DNA from: Brumimicrobium sp965659845
GTDB taxonomy: Bacteria > Bacteroidota > Bacteroidia > Flavobacteriales_D > Crocinitomicaceae
DNA: 15,233 bases
Assembly (NCBI GenBank): GCA_965659845.1
Contig: CBFHXS010000064.1
Coordinates: 1-15,233 of the forward strand
Direction of reading: 5' to 3'
Shown here piece by piece: positions 6,500 through 14,673 of this stretch (position 1 is the first letter of the stretch; each line of letters begins with the position of its first letter). The notes below the pieces were generated by a model, which was not told where the DNA came from, did not search any database, and saw only the letters and a list, made by a program, of their open reading frames with translations. A program made the translations under genes and the position numbers.

Positions 6500-7402
6500 T
6501 TAGAGACTATCCATTTCCGCGAGAGATTGCTCAAACTTCGTAGGTTCAAATCCTATTTTATTTTTAGCCTTATTAATATTCAAACCAGAATTTTTGGGAC
6601 GTTTCGCTTTTTGATTCAACGTATCGGTAGAAATGGCCTTCACTAAAGCTCGACTTTTTCCAACATAGTCTGAAACTTCTTGAACGTATTGATACATAGA
6701 AAGTATTTGATCCCCTGCAATATTTATGATTCCTTTAATATCTAAATCAACTATTTTAACACAGGCTAAACATAGGTCATTAACAAAAGTGGGGGAACGG
6801 AATTGATCATCAACAATTGAGAGTGTTTCGTCATTTCTCAATTTACCCATTGCCCACAGAAAAATATTTCCTTTATTCAAGTTCTCACCAACGCCATATA
6901 CCAGAGATGTTCTTACTATTGTATAGTTTTCAAAAGAACTATTCTTGAGAGCTAATTCACCCTTCCACTTTGATCGACCATACTCACTTATTGGGTCTGG
7001 CTCATCATCTTCAAGATATTCATTCTTTGTTCCATTAAAAATGAAGTCTGTTGATATATGAATAAAATGCGGTGTTACCTCTAGTTGATCAAATGAATCT
7101 ATAAAATGACTAACTGCTTGATGGTTGATCTTATCGCAATTATGAGGGTTATCTTCACATCCATCTACATTTGTTGCAGCCGCCGCATTAATAATGATAT
7201 CTGGCTGAAAATCTGCTATTACAGCTTTGACTTGAGATGAGCTAGTAACGTCGAGACTTTGATAGTTATGCTTAAGAGCTGAAATTCTATTCTGTCCTGA
7301 AGAAGTAGCAAGAACTTCTTTATCAGATTGAAGGAAGTGTTTGGACAAGTGTTGACCTAGTAAACCATTACTCCCAGTAATCAAAACTTTTTTCGCACTC
7401 AT
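6500..7402 (-). CDS. SDR-family reductase, RmlD-like (dTDP-4-dehydrorhamnose reductase family)
   Basis: A 300-residue extended short-chain dehydrogenase. The NAD(P) loop is GSNGLLG (10-16). INAAAATNVDGCED (71-84) matches the RmlD pattern for NAAAyT-V-D-CE. HISTDFIFNG (115-124) supplies the Ser/Thr active-site strand, YGRSK (141-145) the YxxxK pair, and RTSLVYG (164-170) is typical of RmlD. Family members reduce dTDP-4-keto-6-deoxy sugars in rhamnose synthesis. No rmlA, rmlB or rmlC is nearby, so the substrate is open and a related nucleotide sugar is possible. It follows the PspC-like gene by 13 nt and probably ends the DUF2851-PspC-RmlD transcript. No SD sequence precedes the ATG. Confidence 0.85.
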   Translation of the reverse strand: MSAKKVLITGSNGLLGQHLSKHFLQSDKEVLATSSGQNRISALKHNYQSLDVTSSSQVKAVIADFQPDIIINAAAATNVDGCEDNPHNCDKINHQAVSHFIDSFDQLEVTPHFIHISTDFIFNGTKNEYLEDDEPDPISEYGRSKWKGELALKNSSFENYTIVRTSLVYGVGENLNKGNIFLWAMGKLRNDETLSIVDDQFRSPTFVNDLCLACVKIVDLDIKGIINIAGDQILSMYQYVQEVSDYVGKSRALVKAISTDTLNQKAKRPKNSGLNINKAKNKIGFEPTKFEQSLAEMDSL

Positions 7403-7415
7403 ATTTTGATTAGAA

Positions 7416-7652
7416 TTATAATTCCCAAATAGATTTTCTTTTTCGAGTGAGTTTAAAAAGGTGTTTATTCTCTAGAACCCAACCCATTGCCAAATATATT
7501 AGAAGTGGTGATCCCAAGGCAAGAAAAGATGCATAAATAAAAAACAGTCTGACTTTAGAAGTTCGAATACCGAGTTTTCTAGCCCACCACTCGCTAACGC
7601 CAAAAGAGCGCATTTCGAAGAAGAAAATAATTTTCTGAATTAATCTGATCAT
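7416..7652 (-). CDS. Small PspC-domain membrane protein
   Basis: A 78-residue protein taken from the ATG at 7652. The frame can be extended four codons to a TTG at 7664 that overlaps the DUF2851 stop, but ATG is preferred. Residues 17-35 (GVSEWWARKLGIRTSKVR) fit the PspC start G-x-xxx-LGI-xxx-x-VR. One membrane helix (about 36-60) follows, then a very basic tail. PspC proteins in enterobacteria sense inner-membrane stress with PspB; single-domain Bacteroidota versions are uncharacterised. The ATG lies 8 nt after the DUF2851 stop and 13 nt separate it from the RmlD-like gene, so all three are likely one operon. Confidence 0.78.
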   Translation of the reverse strand: MIRLIQKIIFFFEMRSFGVSEWWARKLGIRTSKVRLFFIYASFLALGSPLLIYLAMGWVLENKHLFKLTRKRKSIWEL

Positions 7653-7660
7653 AGCTGTTC

Positions 7661-8929
7661 TCAATTCTCTAAAATGGACTTACCTACTTCGCAACTCAAA
7701 CATTTTCGAAAAATACAAAATTCATTGTTCAATTCAATTAAACCCTGTGAATCTATTGCACTTTTTATTGAAACGCCAAGTTGTCTCCATTGTTTAGTAA
7801 TATTGTTTTTTTCAGCAGGAACGTCAAATAAAAGCTCTAGTACAAGTTCATCGTTCTTGTGCTCACTTAACAAATGCTTTCTATAAATTAAAAAAGGTGC
7901 CACAGCATTAATTATTATTCGATCCTGAGTTGTTTTTGAAATAACTAGCTTCTGCTTAGATTTCGTGCTTTTGGAGAAGGTAAAATGATCTTCCCAAAAA
8001 GAATCTAATTCGAAACTAAAAATTTTCTCAAGGCTTTTCTTTAATTGATCTAGACTTTCAAAACTTAGAGACCCTGGCGAAATTCGTAAGATGATCTCAG
8101 CAAATTCCGCTAATTTTCGAGTTGGGAAAGAATGTGGTCGGACACCTTTAAATTTCCAACTTGATTTCCGCATGGACACTAAGTCATATTTCCTCTTTAG
8201 AAGACACCAATGCTTTTCAAGTTTCACTTGGTAATCAGAATCCACTTCATCCAAAAACCCAGCGATTCCAAATACAAGAGCTTTAATCCTGTCACTATCC
8301 CACATCTCTTTATACAAAACCATTAGTGGCAGCTTTGTAGCCAGTTCCTGCATAGGAGTCTTATTTAATCGACCACCTAATGCCTGAGCGATAGCATGAA
8401 AAAGCACGTTATATTGATTAAGATTTTGACTATTATTCGTCTCCATGAGCTCTAAACCCTTTCTTTCCATTCTTTGAAAGAACGACAATTGTATTTGTTG
8501 ATCTAAAGAAACACCCATGTTTTTTAGGGATTGTCCGCAAGGTTTTGAAGCCTTGGATTTCAAGATATTCTCAAAGCTCCTATAATGACCTAAGTTGACT
8601 AGACTTTTTAACTCCAATGTTGGTAAATATCTATTTTCTACTTTGACATCTTTATCAAATGTGTAAACGACATGCAAGACTACATTACTATAAGCCTCGT
8701 CATAATGATGTTTATGAGTATACCAATCTGATGATTTAACATGAATTTCTATATTGCCTGTCCAGACAATTCCTTCAATCTTAATTGTTCCGTTAAAGAA
8801 ATCAGGGCCAGCATCATGATTGTGCCATCCAACATTGATAATTTCTACTTCACGACCATCAATTAACTCGAGTTTTGAGTTATAAAATTTCTTCGATTTC
8901 CACAAGTAATGCAGATAATTCTCTTCCAT
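7661..8929 (-). CDS. DUF2851 family protein, function unknown
   Basis: A 422-residue protein recognised as DUF2851 by its N-terminus. Key blocks are LHYLWKSKKF (6-15), GWHNHDAGPDFFNGTIKI (34-51) and GNIEIHVKSSDWYTHKHHYD (58-77), followed by VVLHVVY (83-89). The family is widespread in Bacteroidota with no established role. Acidic and histidine residues cluster at D43, E61, H63, K65, H72, H74, H75 and H86. The C-terminus has three closely spaced cysteines (C405, C410, C413; CIFRKCLSC), with a further one at C131 (KPCGQSL). Metal or Fe-S binding is therefore conceivable, but this is inference. It leads a likely operon with the PspC-like and RmlD-like genes. No consensus promoter was found in the 69 bp upstream. 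Confidence 0.85.
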   Translation of the reverse strand: MEENYLHYLWKSKKFYNSKLELIDGREVEIINVGWHNHDAGPDFFNGTIKIEGIVWTGNIEIHVKSSDWYTHKHHYDEAYSNVVLHVVYTFDKDVKVENRYLPTLELKSLVNLGHYRSFENILKSKASKPCGQSLKNMGVSLDQQIQLSFFQRMERKGLELMETNNSQNLNQYNVLFHAIAQALGGRLNKTPMQELATKLPLMVLYKEMWDSDRIKALVFGIAGFLDEVDSDYQVKLEKHWCLLKRKYDLVSMRKSSWKFKGVRPHSFPTRKLAEFAEIILRISPGSLSFESLDQLKKSLEKIFSFELDSFWEDHFTFSKSTKSKQKLVISKTTQDRIIINAVAPFLIYRKHLLSEHKNDELVLELLFDVPAEKNNITKQWRQLGVSIKSAIDSQGLIELNNEFCIFRKCLSCEVGKSILEN

Positions 8930-8998
8930 TTGACTAGGTGATTTTGGTTAACTATACATAAGTTAATCAAATCGTTGATAATGAAAAGAATCAAATAA

Positions 8999-10996
8999 CT
9001 ATTTTTTTTGACGCGAACTTAATCCACGAATCCCAATAACTGTAATATCATCCGTTTGTGGTTCATCACCTATCCATGCTGAAAGATGTTCACGGAATAT
9101 TTCATTCTGCTCAGTAAGATCTTGAGGCGTTAATGCATCAAGAAGTGCGAGAAACTTCTTTATTGATAATTTTTTATTTTTCTCTCCTCCAAATTGATCT
9201 GGATAACCATCAGAGAATAAGTAGAGCATTTGCTTATTCGTAAATGAAATCTTTTCTGTTCTATATGAAAAATCGTCCGTTACAGGTTCATCACCAATGT
9301 GTTTTGACTCTCCTTTAACAACGGTAATATTATTGTTTTCTTCGTCTGTAACTACAAATCTGCCTCCTGCAGTGGCGTACTCCATGTCTTCAGTGTTGCC
9401 ATCAAAAACACATACAACGGCCTCCATACCATCTTTAATTCTATTCTGCCCGTCTCTTGGAAGAACTTGAGTCAAACGCTGATCTAACTGATTAAAGATT
9501 TCCCCAGGGTCAGTTACTTTCGCTTCCATAACAATCTGATTCAAGATATTAATTCCAAGAAGTGTCATAAAAGATCCTGGGACACCATGACCTGTGCAAT
9601 CCGAACATATCAATATCGTCTTATCACCAACTTTATTAAGCCAATAAAAATCTCCGCTGACAATATCCTTAGGCTTAAAAAGAATAAAATGCTCTATAAA
9701 CCTCTTCTCAAATTCAGAAGAACGTGGAAGCATATTGAATTGAATTCTTCTTGCATAGTTTATTGAAGAGGTAATATCTTTGTTTTGCTCCTTGATGATT
9801 GAGTTCGCCTTTCTTCTTTCTGTAATATCTCTGGCCAACCCTAAAAATCCAGTTACTATATTATCTGCACCAGGCTTAAGCAAAGTTGTTACATTTTGAC
9901 CTAACCAACGACTTTCACCAGTTGGCGTAATAACCGGAAATTCAAGGTAATCATTTCTCTTTCGGTCTTGAAAGTTGCGTGCATAAAATTCTTTAACCTT
10001 AGCCTTGTAGCTATCTTGTACTACAGAATTTATTGACACTCCCATTAGCTCTTCTGAAGTCCTACCGAAAACTTCAACTGACTTCTCATTTACGAACGTA
10101 ATGTTCCCTTGTGGATCAGTTTGAAAGATAAGGTCGTCCGCGTTCCGAACAATTAACTCATAATAATTTTCCAGGTTAATTTTATCCGTAACGTCCTGTC
10201 CTAATATCACTCTAACATCATTAGAAAACTCTTTGCAAGACCATTGATAATACACGATATCCCCCGAATTAGTAAACAAAGGGGTAACAAATATCTTCCC
10301 TTCTTGAAAATCTTCTTTAAGGTCAACGTTTGAAAATTTCTTGTGATCTTTTACTTCCGGTTGAAACTGATTCAACTCAGAAACATAAGACCCCACCAAT
10401 GTATTTTTGACGTCTAATAGATCTTCAATATTTTCACTAGCATACGAAATTTTACCCTTATCATCGAAGGCTACAACGAGCGCATTTCCTTTATTCACAA
10501 CACCAGAAGTAAAAATCAACCTTTCCAGAGAATTGTTTCTCAAGTAAGTCATGAAAACAGCCAAGAAAGCGGCGACTCCTATACCAACTAAAAATAAATA
10601 TTGATTGTAATAGGTAGCCTCCATATACATAACAGCAGCAACACTAGCTAACATCAAAATAAAGCCAAAAACGATAGCCGATTTCAATGATCTAAAAACA
10701 AAGGGAGCTACGAACGTAACTAAGATAGTTGCAACAAAGTAAAAAGGATGTATATCACTGAAAAACGTAAATAAATGATTGTACCCTAGAATTAAAACAA
10801 AACCAAGAGTAAGTATTTCGTTAGAGTTTCTAATGAATCTCTTACTGAAATTAATCATAGAGAATAACACAAGAATTATTAACCCTGCAGATATTGCTGA
10901 AACGTCATGAACCTCTATAGAAGAGTCGACTCTAGGAGCAAACAAGTGGGCAATAGTATTGGTAATGGATCCAAAAAGCAAAATGCTTCCAGCCAT
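8999..10996 (-). CDS. C-terminal part of a broken sensor: membrane helices, two PAS domains, SpoIIE/PP2C phosphatase
   Basis: From its first in-frame ATG (10996) this part encodes 665 residues. It has six membrane helices (about 1-152) and a PAS-like region (166-271). A clear PAS/PAC follows (273-396, ending GFLGLARDITERRKA). The SpoIIE-type PP2C domain spans 411-657, with metal-binding aspartates D449 (SGDFYW), D466 (SDCTGHGVPGS), D596 (FSDGYPDQ) and D650 (TDDIT). SpoIIE-type domains dephosphorylate Ser/Thr of anti-sigma antagonists or similar switches in the cytoplasm. The same frame stays open upstream for 92 codons to a TAG at 11273-11275, and beyond it runs into the propeller gene. No in-frame ATG, GTG or TTG start is seen in those 92 codons. 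Whether this half is translated alone is doubtful. Confidence 0.82.
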   Translation of the reverse strand: MAGSILLFGSITNTIAHLFAPRVDSSIEVHDVSAISAGLIILVLFSMINFSKRFIRNSNEILTLGFVLILGYNHLFTFFSDIHPFYFVATILVTFVAPFVFRSLKSAIVFGFILMLASVAAVMYMEATYYNQYLFLVGIGVAAFLAVFMTYLRNNSLERLIFTSGVVNKGNALVVAFDDKGKISYASENIEDLLDVKNTLVGSYVSELNQFQPEVKDHKKFSNVDLKEDFQEGKIFVTPLFTNSGDIVYYQWSCKEFSNDVRVILGQDVTDKINLENYYELIVRNADDLIFQTDPQGNITFVNEKSVEVFGRTSEELMGVSINSVVQDSYKAKVKEFYARNFQDRKRNDYLEFPVITPTGESRWLGQNVTTLLKPGADNIVTGFLGLARDITERRKANSIIKEQNKDITSSINYARRIQFNMLPRSSEFEKRFIEHFILFKPKDIVSGDFYWLNKVGDKTILICSDCTGHGVPGSFMTLLGINILNQIVMEAKVTDPGEIFNQLDQRLTQVLPRDGQNRIKDGMEAVVCVFDGNTEDMEYATAGGRFVVTDEENNNITVVKGESKHIGDEPVTDDFSYRTEKISFTNKQMLYLFSDGYPDQFGGEKNKKLSIKKFLALLDALTPQDLTEQNEIFREHLSAWIGDEPQTDDITVIGIRGLSSRQKK

Positions 10997-11272
10997 GCGG
11001 CGATCTGCACCAACATCACGAGAGAGAATAATATTCTTTTTATTGAACCTTTTCGTGCGTTCTAAAATATAAAAGTTTACAAGAACAACAACACCGATGA
11101 TAAAAATGATAAACCATTTCGTTCTATAAAAAGGCTGAAAAATCTTAAACTTAAAACTAGAAGTCTCACTGATTAGGTTTCCATCTACTGTTGATCTAAC
11201 TTGAAAGTCATATTCACCCGCACCTAAATTATTATAAAAGACTTCTTGGTTATTAGACCAGTCTGACCATTT

Positions 11273-13330
11273 CTAATCTTCACTTCCGAGCAGTCTGTGA
11301 CTAAATTTGACAAAAGTGGTTTTTGCATTTACACTTTTAAACTCAAAAGAAAAACTGCTATTATCAACATCAAATATATTTCGATCTTCTTTTAGTTTAA
11401 ACCAAGATTTATCAATATTATTAATCTCTGTAATACTAGGTAGAATAGGTCGAATGCTTTTATTTAAAAAATCGGGTCTAATCATAAAAAGACCTTCTAA
11501 TGTCCCAACGAAAATCAAACCTTCATTTGTTTTAAATGACGACCTCATATGTGTTTCATACCCATTAAAACCGTTATCTACGTTATATGTATTGCTATTT
11601 AAAGCATTGCCTTCCTTATCTACTTTGATTACTGTAACCCCCTTATTAGTTCCAACAATTATATTCCCATTATCATCAGAGTTCAGCGTGTAAATCAAAG
11701 TAGAAGGCAAAAATCTCTCTGCAGTGATTGCGGTATAATCTCCACTAGCGGTTATACCGTATATACCTTCATCAACACTTAACCAGCAAGTTCCAAATCT
11801 ATCTCTTGTTGAGTTTCCTACGTATGACCCTAAATTGGTTCCATTAATTTCTGAGGGGAGTTTGTTCAATTCGTTGCTGTGACAATCAAAATGAAAAACA
11901 CCATTATTAGACCCAAAGTAGATGGAACTGGAGTCAGAATTATAAACTGCAGTGTAAAAATAAGCAGGAGCACTGGAGTAATGAATTGTAGAGTCTGATG
12001 GAAGGTTGTACCTATAAATACCTTTACCCTCAAGCCCGTACCAAAAGTTATCATCATCTCCGAAAACAAGTGAAATAGACTGCTGAGGAACATTAAAATC
12101 ATTTGTAGTCTGAATGTTCGTGTTTTGAACTATTTTCAGACCTTTATTTGTTGCAGCATAATTTTTATCTTTGAAAGAAGTCATTGAATAGACTCTTAAA
12201 TCATACTCAACGAAACTTTTATTAGTGTATCGGTTTCCAACAAAAGTTTTCCCTTTGCCTGTTGAAATGACTGCATCAAAATCTTCTGTTCTATGGATGA
12301 ACATTATTAAGGGGTCTCTGTAGACCTCATTAAAATTGATCTGTGTAAAAGGTTCTAGTGAAATTCTAAAAACACCACTTTTTAAGGATGTTACCCAAAC
12401 ATCATGATTCCTATCTATCAAAACATCAGATGGCGCAACAATAGGTTGTTCTGAGTTATTATAAAGGTTAAAGTAACTACCGTCATTATGGTCACGCAAG
12501 AAAACTCTGCCCTGATTTGAAACAAAAACGGTAAAGTCGAAACGTGAATCTGATGCTATAATAGTCTCATCTTCATTCAATAAGTCATTGTCTAGATCGA
12601 CCTCAATAAAGAATTTCGGTCTTATGTCATCCATCAGTACTACAATCTCCTTGTCTAGCTTAGAACTTACAAAAACTAAGCTATCACCTGTTTTGGCTAC
12701 TCCGACCAATTCGTCCGTTACGTTTTGTGATGTTCCAAGTAACCAATCGTAAAGATTTTCTACTCTAACTTCCTCAGATAAGACATAGTTACCTTTTGAA
12801 GTAAAAATGAAAAGCCTTCTATCTTTTTCAAATGCCCCGTAATAATCAGTTGCCTCATTGAATGGAAAAGTCTTTCGCTCAGTCAATAATAAACTGTCTT
12901 CAAAAATAAAAATCCCACCATCCTGGATCAAAACTTCTTTGTCAGCAAAATTTATTAATGCTCGATTACTTCCGTACTGCGGAAAATAATCAAGTTTCTC
13001 TAATTGATTATACTGAAGCTTATAATTCTTCCTGTAAAGCGTCGTATACAACACCTTGTCTCCAACTACATCAATGTGATTAACGTGTCTGTTAGTTCTA
13101 CCCTGAACTTCTTCAAGATAATCAAAATTCTGGCCATCGAATTTCATTAAACCCGCGCCGTCAGTACCAAACCATAAATAACCATCATCAGATTCTTCAA
13201 TGCTTAATATTGCAGATAGAGTTAATCCGTCCCTGTGATTAAAATTCTTGAATGTATACAATTGAGCATTAGTCAAGAATGTGACTAACAAAAAGAGTAT
13301 CTGTAGTACAACTCTGAGTTGTTTTATCAT
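11273..13330 (-). CDS. N-terminal part of a broken sensor: secreted two-component-regulator propeller, truncated in Y_Y_Y
   Basis: A 685-residue product with a signal peptide (1-22, ending TNAQ). Repeated propeller blades of the Reg_prop type follow. The first is clear: GLTLSAILSIEESDDGYLWF then GTDGAGLMKFDG. Later blades include VLIDRNHDVWVTSLKSGVFRI, VFGDDDNFWYGLEGKGIYRY and LNSDDNGNIIVGTNKGVTVI. These blades usually form a periplasmic beta-propeller in hybrid sensors that detect ligands such as glycans. The final part begins a Y_Y_Y immunoglobulin-like domain, which stops abruptly at LLGSED before its conserved end. Without the continuation there is no membrane anchor, so this half would be a soluble exported fragment. 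It starts 66 nt after purK. Confidence 0.85.
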   Translation of the reverse strand: MIKQLRVVLQILFLLVTFLTNAQLYTFKNFNHRDGLTLSAILSIEESDDGYLWFGTDGAGLMKFDGQNFDYLEEVQGRTNRHVNHIDVVGDKVLYTTLYRKNYKLQYNQLEKLDYFPQYGSNRALINFADKEVLIQDGGIFIFEDSLLLTERKTFPFNEATDYYGAFEKDRRLFIFTSKGNYVLSEEVRVENLYDWLLGTSQNVTDELVGVAKTGDSLVFVSSKLDKEIVVLMDDIRPKFFIEVDLDNDLLNEDETIIASDSRFDFTVFVSNQGRVFLRDHNDGSYFNLYNNSEQPIVAPSDVLIDRNHDVWVTSLKSGVFRISLEPFTQINFNEVYRDPLIMFIHRTEDFDAVISTGKGKTFVGNRYTNKSFVEYDLRVYSMTSFKDKNYAATNKGLKIVQNTNIQTTNDFNVPQQSISLVFGDDDNFWYGLEGKGIYRYNLPSDSTIHYSSAPAYFYTAVYNSDSSSIYFGSNNGVFHFDCHSNELNKLPSEINGTNLGSYVGNSTRDRFGTCWLSVDEGIYGITASGDYTAITAERFLPSTLIYTLNSDDNGNIIVGTNKGVTVIKVDKEGNALNSNTYNVDNGFNGYETHMRSSFKTNEGLIFVGTLEGLFMIRPDFLNKSIRPILPSITEINNIDKSWFKLKEDRNIFDVDNSSFSFEFKSVNAKTTFVKFSHRLLGSED

Positions 13331-13336
13331 TGAACC

Positions 13337-13363
13337 TGTAGCATTAGAACCTTTAAAGCTACA
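13337..13363. repeat. Inverted repeat TGTAGC-N15-GCTACA just before the propeller gene
   Basis: A perfect 6-bp inverted repeat ends 6 nt before the ATG of the sensor gene, in the 66-bp gap after purK. As RNA it would form a leader hairpin next to the start codon; as DNA it could be an operator. It is not followed by a T-run on the minus strand, so it is not a purK terminator. Chance is possible at this length. Confidence 0.4.
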
Positions 13364-13396
13364 AAAAATAATATAAAATGATCGACCGGGTTTGTA

Positions 13397-14542
13397 TTAA
13401 GCGCAGATGACAAGTTCTTTTTGCACCCATCGAGCCAAAGACTTAGCTTCACTCAATGATTCCGCTGTAATTGTTGCATGACCCATCTTTCGGTGAGGCT
13501 TCGTTTCAGACTTTCCATAAAGATGGATATTTACACCTGATTTAGACATCACTTTTTCCAATCCTCTATATATAGCTTTACCATTATAGCCAGCAGACCC
13601 CAAAAGGTTCACCATAACTCCTGGTGTTTTAATATTTGTCGATCCCAATGGCAAATTCAACACCGCTCTCAAGTGCTGTTCGAATTGAGATGTTTTATTG
13701 CACTCGATCGTGTGATGACCGCTATTATGAGTCCTTGGAGCAACTTCATTCACCAGTAACGTCCCGTCTTTAGTTAAAAACAACTCTACTGCCAAAAGGC
13801 CGACCATATCCAAATCATTAACCACCTTAATCGCTAATTTCGCTGCCTCCTCTTCTAAAGACTGGCTAACATTAGCTGGAGAAAATAAAAACTCAACTAA
13901 GTTTAAATCTGGATTGAATTCACATTCGACTAATGGATAAGTAATGGTTTCACCCTTTTCATTTCTTGAGACTATAACCGAAAGCTCTTTTGCAAAGTCT
14001 ATCGACTCCTCAATTATAGAAGGCGCATTAAAAGCCATTTCGAAGTCCGACTTAGTATTTATCATTTGTACTCCTTTCCCATCATACCCTCCTGTCCTTA
14101 GCTTCTGAACAAAGGGTGGGGTAAAGGCAGATTCAACTATATCTGACAAGTCGTCAACCAAATGAAAAGGTGCAGTTGGAATACTATTATCTATGTAAAA
14201 CTGCTTTTGCAATCCCTTATCTTTGATCAAGCGAAGAACTCTTGGCTGTGGAAAAACTTTTACTCCTTGTTTCTCAAGCTTTTCTAAAGCCTCAATATTA
14301 ACATTTTCAATTTCTACAGTTAACACATCTTTATCTTTGCCAAAACGCATGACGTCATCATAGTCCGTTATATTTCCAACTGTAAATTCTTCAGCTATTC
14401 TGCCACAAGGAGCATGTTTGGAACTATCCATAGCATAAATTCTTACATCATAGTTTATTGCTTCTTGGATAAGCATTCTCCCGAGCTGTCCTCCACCAAG
14501 AACACCAAGCTTGAAATTATCACCATACCATTTCTTTTCCAT
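13397..14542 (-). CDS. purK: N5-carboxyaminoimidazole ribonucleotide synthase (ATP-grasp)
   Basis: A 381-residue protein from the ATG at 14542. The open frame extends 13 codons further to a TTG at 14581, but a promoter element at 14547-14554 lies inside that extension. The enzyme makes N5-CAIR from AIR, bicarbonate and ATP in de novo purine synthesis. Motifs: N-terminal LGVLGGGQLGRML (12-24), ATP-grasp glycine loop RTGGYDGKG (149-157), and the PurK hallmark NEVAPRTHNSGHHTIE (265-280) with metal-binding Glu/Asn. Length and motifs are complete. purE is not in the window. The gene diverges from hpt, and the split sensor gene follows 66 nt downstream on the same strand. Confidence 0.95.
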   Translation of the reverse strand: MEKKWYGDNFKLGVLGGGQLGRMLIQEAINYDVRIYAMDSSKHAPCGRIAEEFTVGNITDYDDVMRFGKDKDVLTVEIENVNIEALEKLEKQGVKVFPQPRVLRLIKDKGLQKQFYIDNSIPTAPFHLVDDLSDIVESAFTPPFVQKLRTGGYDGKGVQMINTKSDFEMAFNAPSIIEESIDFAKELSVIVSRNEKGETITYPLVECEFNPDLNLVEFLFSPANVSQSLEEEAAKLAIKVVNDLDMVGLLAVELFLTKDGTLLVNEVAPRTHNSGHHTIECNKTSQFEQHLRAVLNLPLGSTNIKTPGVMVNLLGSAGYNGKAIYRGLEKVMSKSGVNIHLYGKSETKPHRKMGHATITAESLSEAKSLARWVQKELVICA

Positions 14543-14546
14543 TCTG

Positions 14547-14554
14547 CAAAAATA
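14547..14554 (-). promoter_or_regulatory. -7 element of purK (TATTTTTG)
   Basis: On the minus strand TATTTTTG matches TAnnTTTG and ends 4 nt before the purK ATG. Transcription would start at or next to that A, giving a leaderless mRNA. The -33 region is poor: AGCG at the expected spacing, with a TTG about 24 nt away. The call therefore rests on the -7 box. Confidence 0.5.
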
Positions 14555-14652
14555 TACAATTCGTTGAAGGGACCGCTCCAATTCAGCCTGAAAAATCCAC
14601 AGAATCGATCATCAATAATTTGAATTCTAATACAATAATGAGTATAAAATTA

Positions 14653-14660
14653 TATCTTTG
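14653..14660 (+). promoter_or_regulatory. -7 element of hpt (TATCTTTG)
   Basis: TATCTTTG is a full match to TAnnTTTG, the same sequence as in the rpsU promoter. It predicts a start near 14667, about 7 nt before the ATG at 14674. No good TTTG box lies 19-20 nt upstream; a TTTG at 14619-14622 is too far away. Together with the purK element it makes this 131-bp gap a divergent promoter region. Confidence 0.55.
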
Positions 14661-14673
14661 TCTTAAGTCAAAG

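Larger units (their letters stand above)
8999..13330 (-). pseudogene. Single 1443-codon sensor gene split by one in-frame TAG (propeller - Y_Y_Y - 7TM - PAS - PAS - SpoIIE)
   Basis: Both halves lie in exactly the same frame: 4332 nt, 1444 codons including the final stop. The only break is TAG at 11275-11273. Read through it, the protein continues from SHRLLGSED into KWSDWSNN and then to YNNLGAGEYDFQVRS. This completes a Y_Y_Y domain, whose pattern is Y/H-R-L-G-D-W...Y-N-L-GxY-F-V. A membrane helix (FIIFIIGVVVLVNFYIL) and a basic turn (ERTKRFNKK) follow before the next six helices. Seven helices with a secreted propeller outside and PAS/SpoIIE inside agree with the positive-inside rule. A recent nonsense mutation, a base-call error or readthrough could all explain it. 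The rest of the frame shows no decay. Confidence 0.85.

Noticed and set aside
11273..11275. Recoding of TAG as pyrrolysine or a general amber reassignment
   Set aside because: xerC uses TAG as a clear stop 4 nt before hpf. No recoding genes are in view, and Bacteroidota are not known for this.
11307..11693. 128-codon plus-strand open frame opposite the propeller gene
   Set aside because: Antisense shadow of low complexity (Ser/Leu-rich); the minus strand has clear propeller blades.
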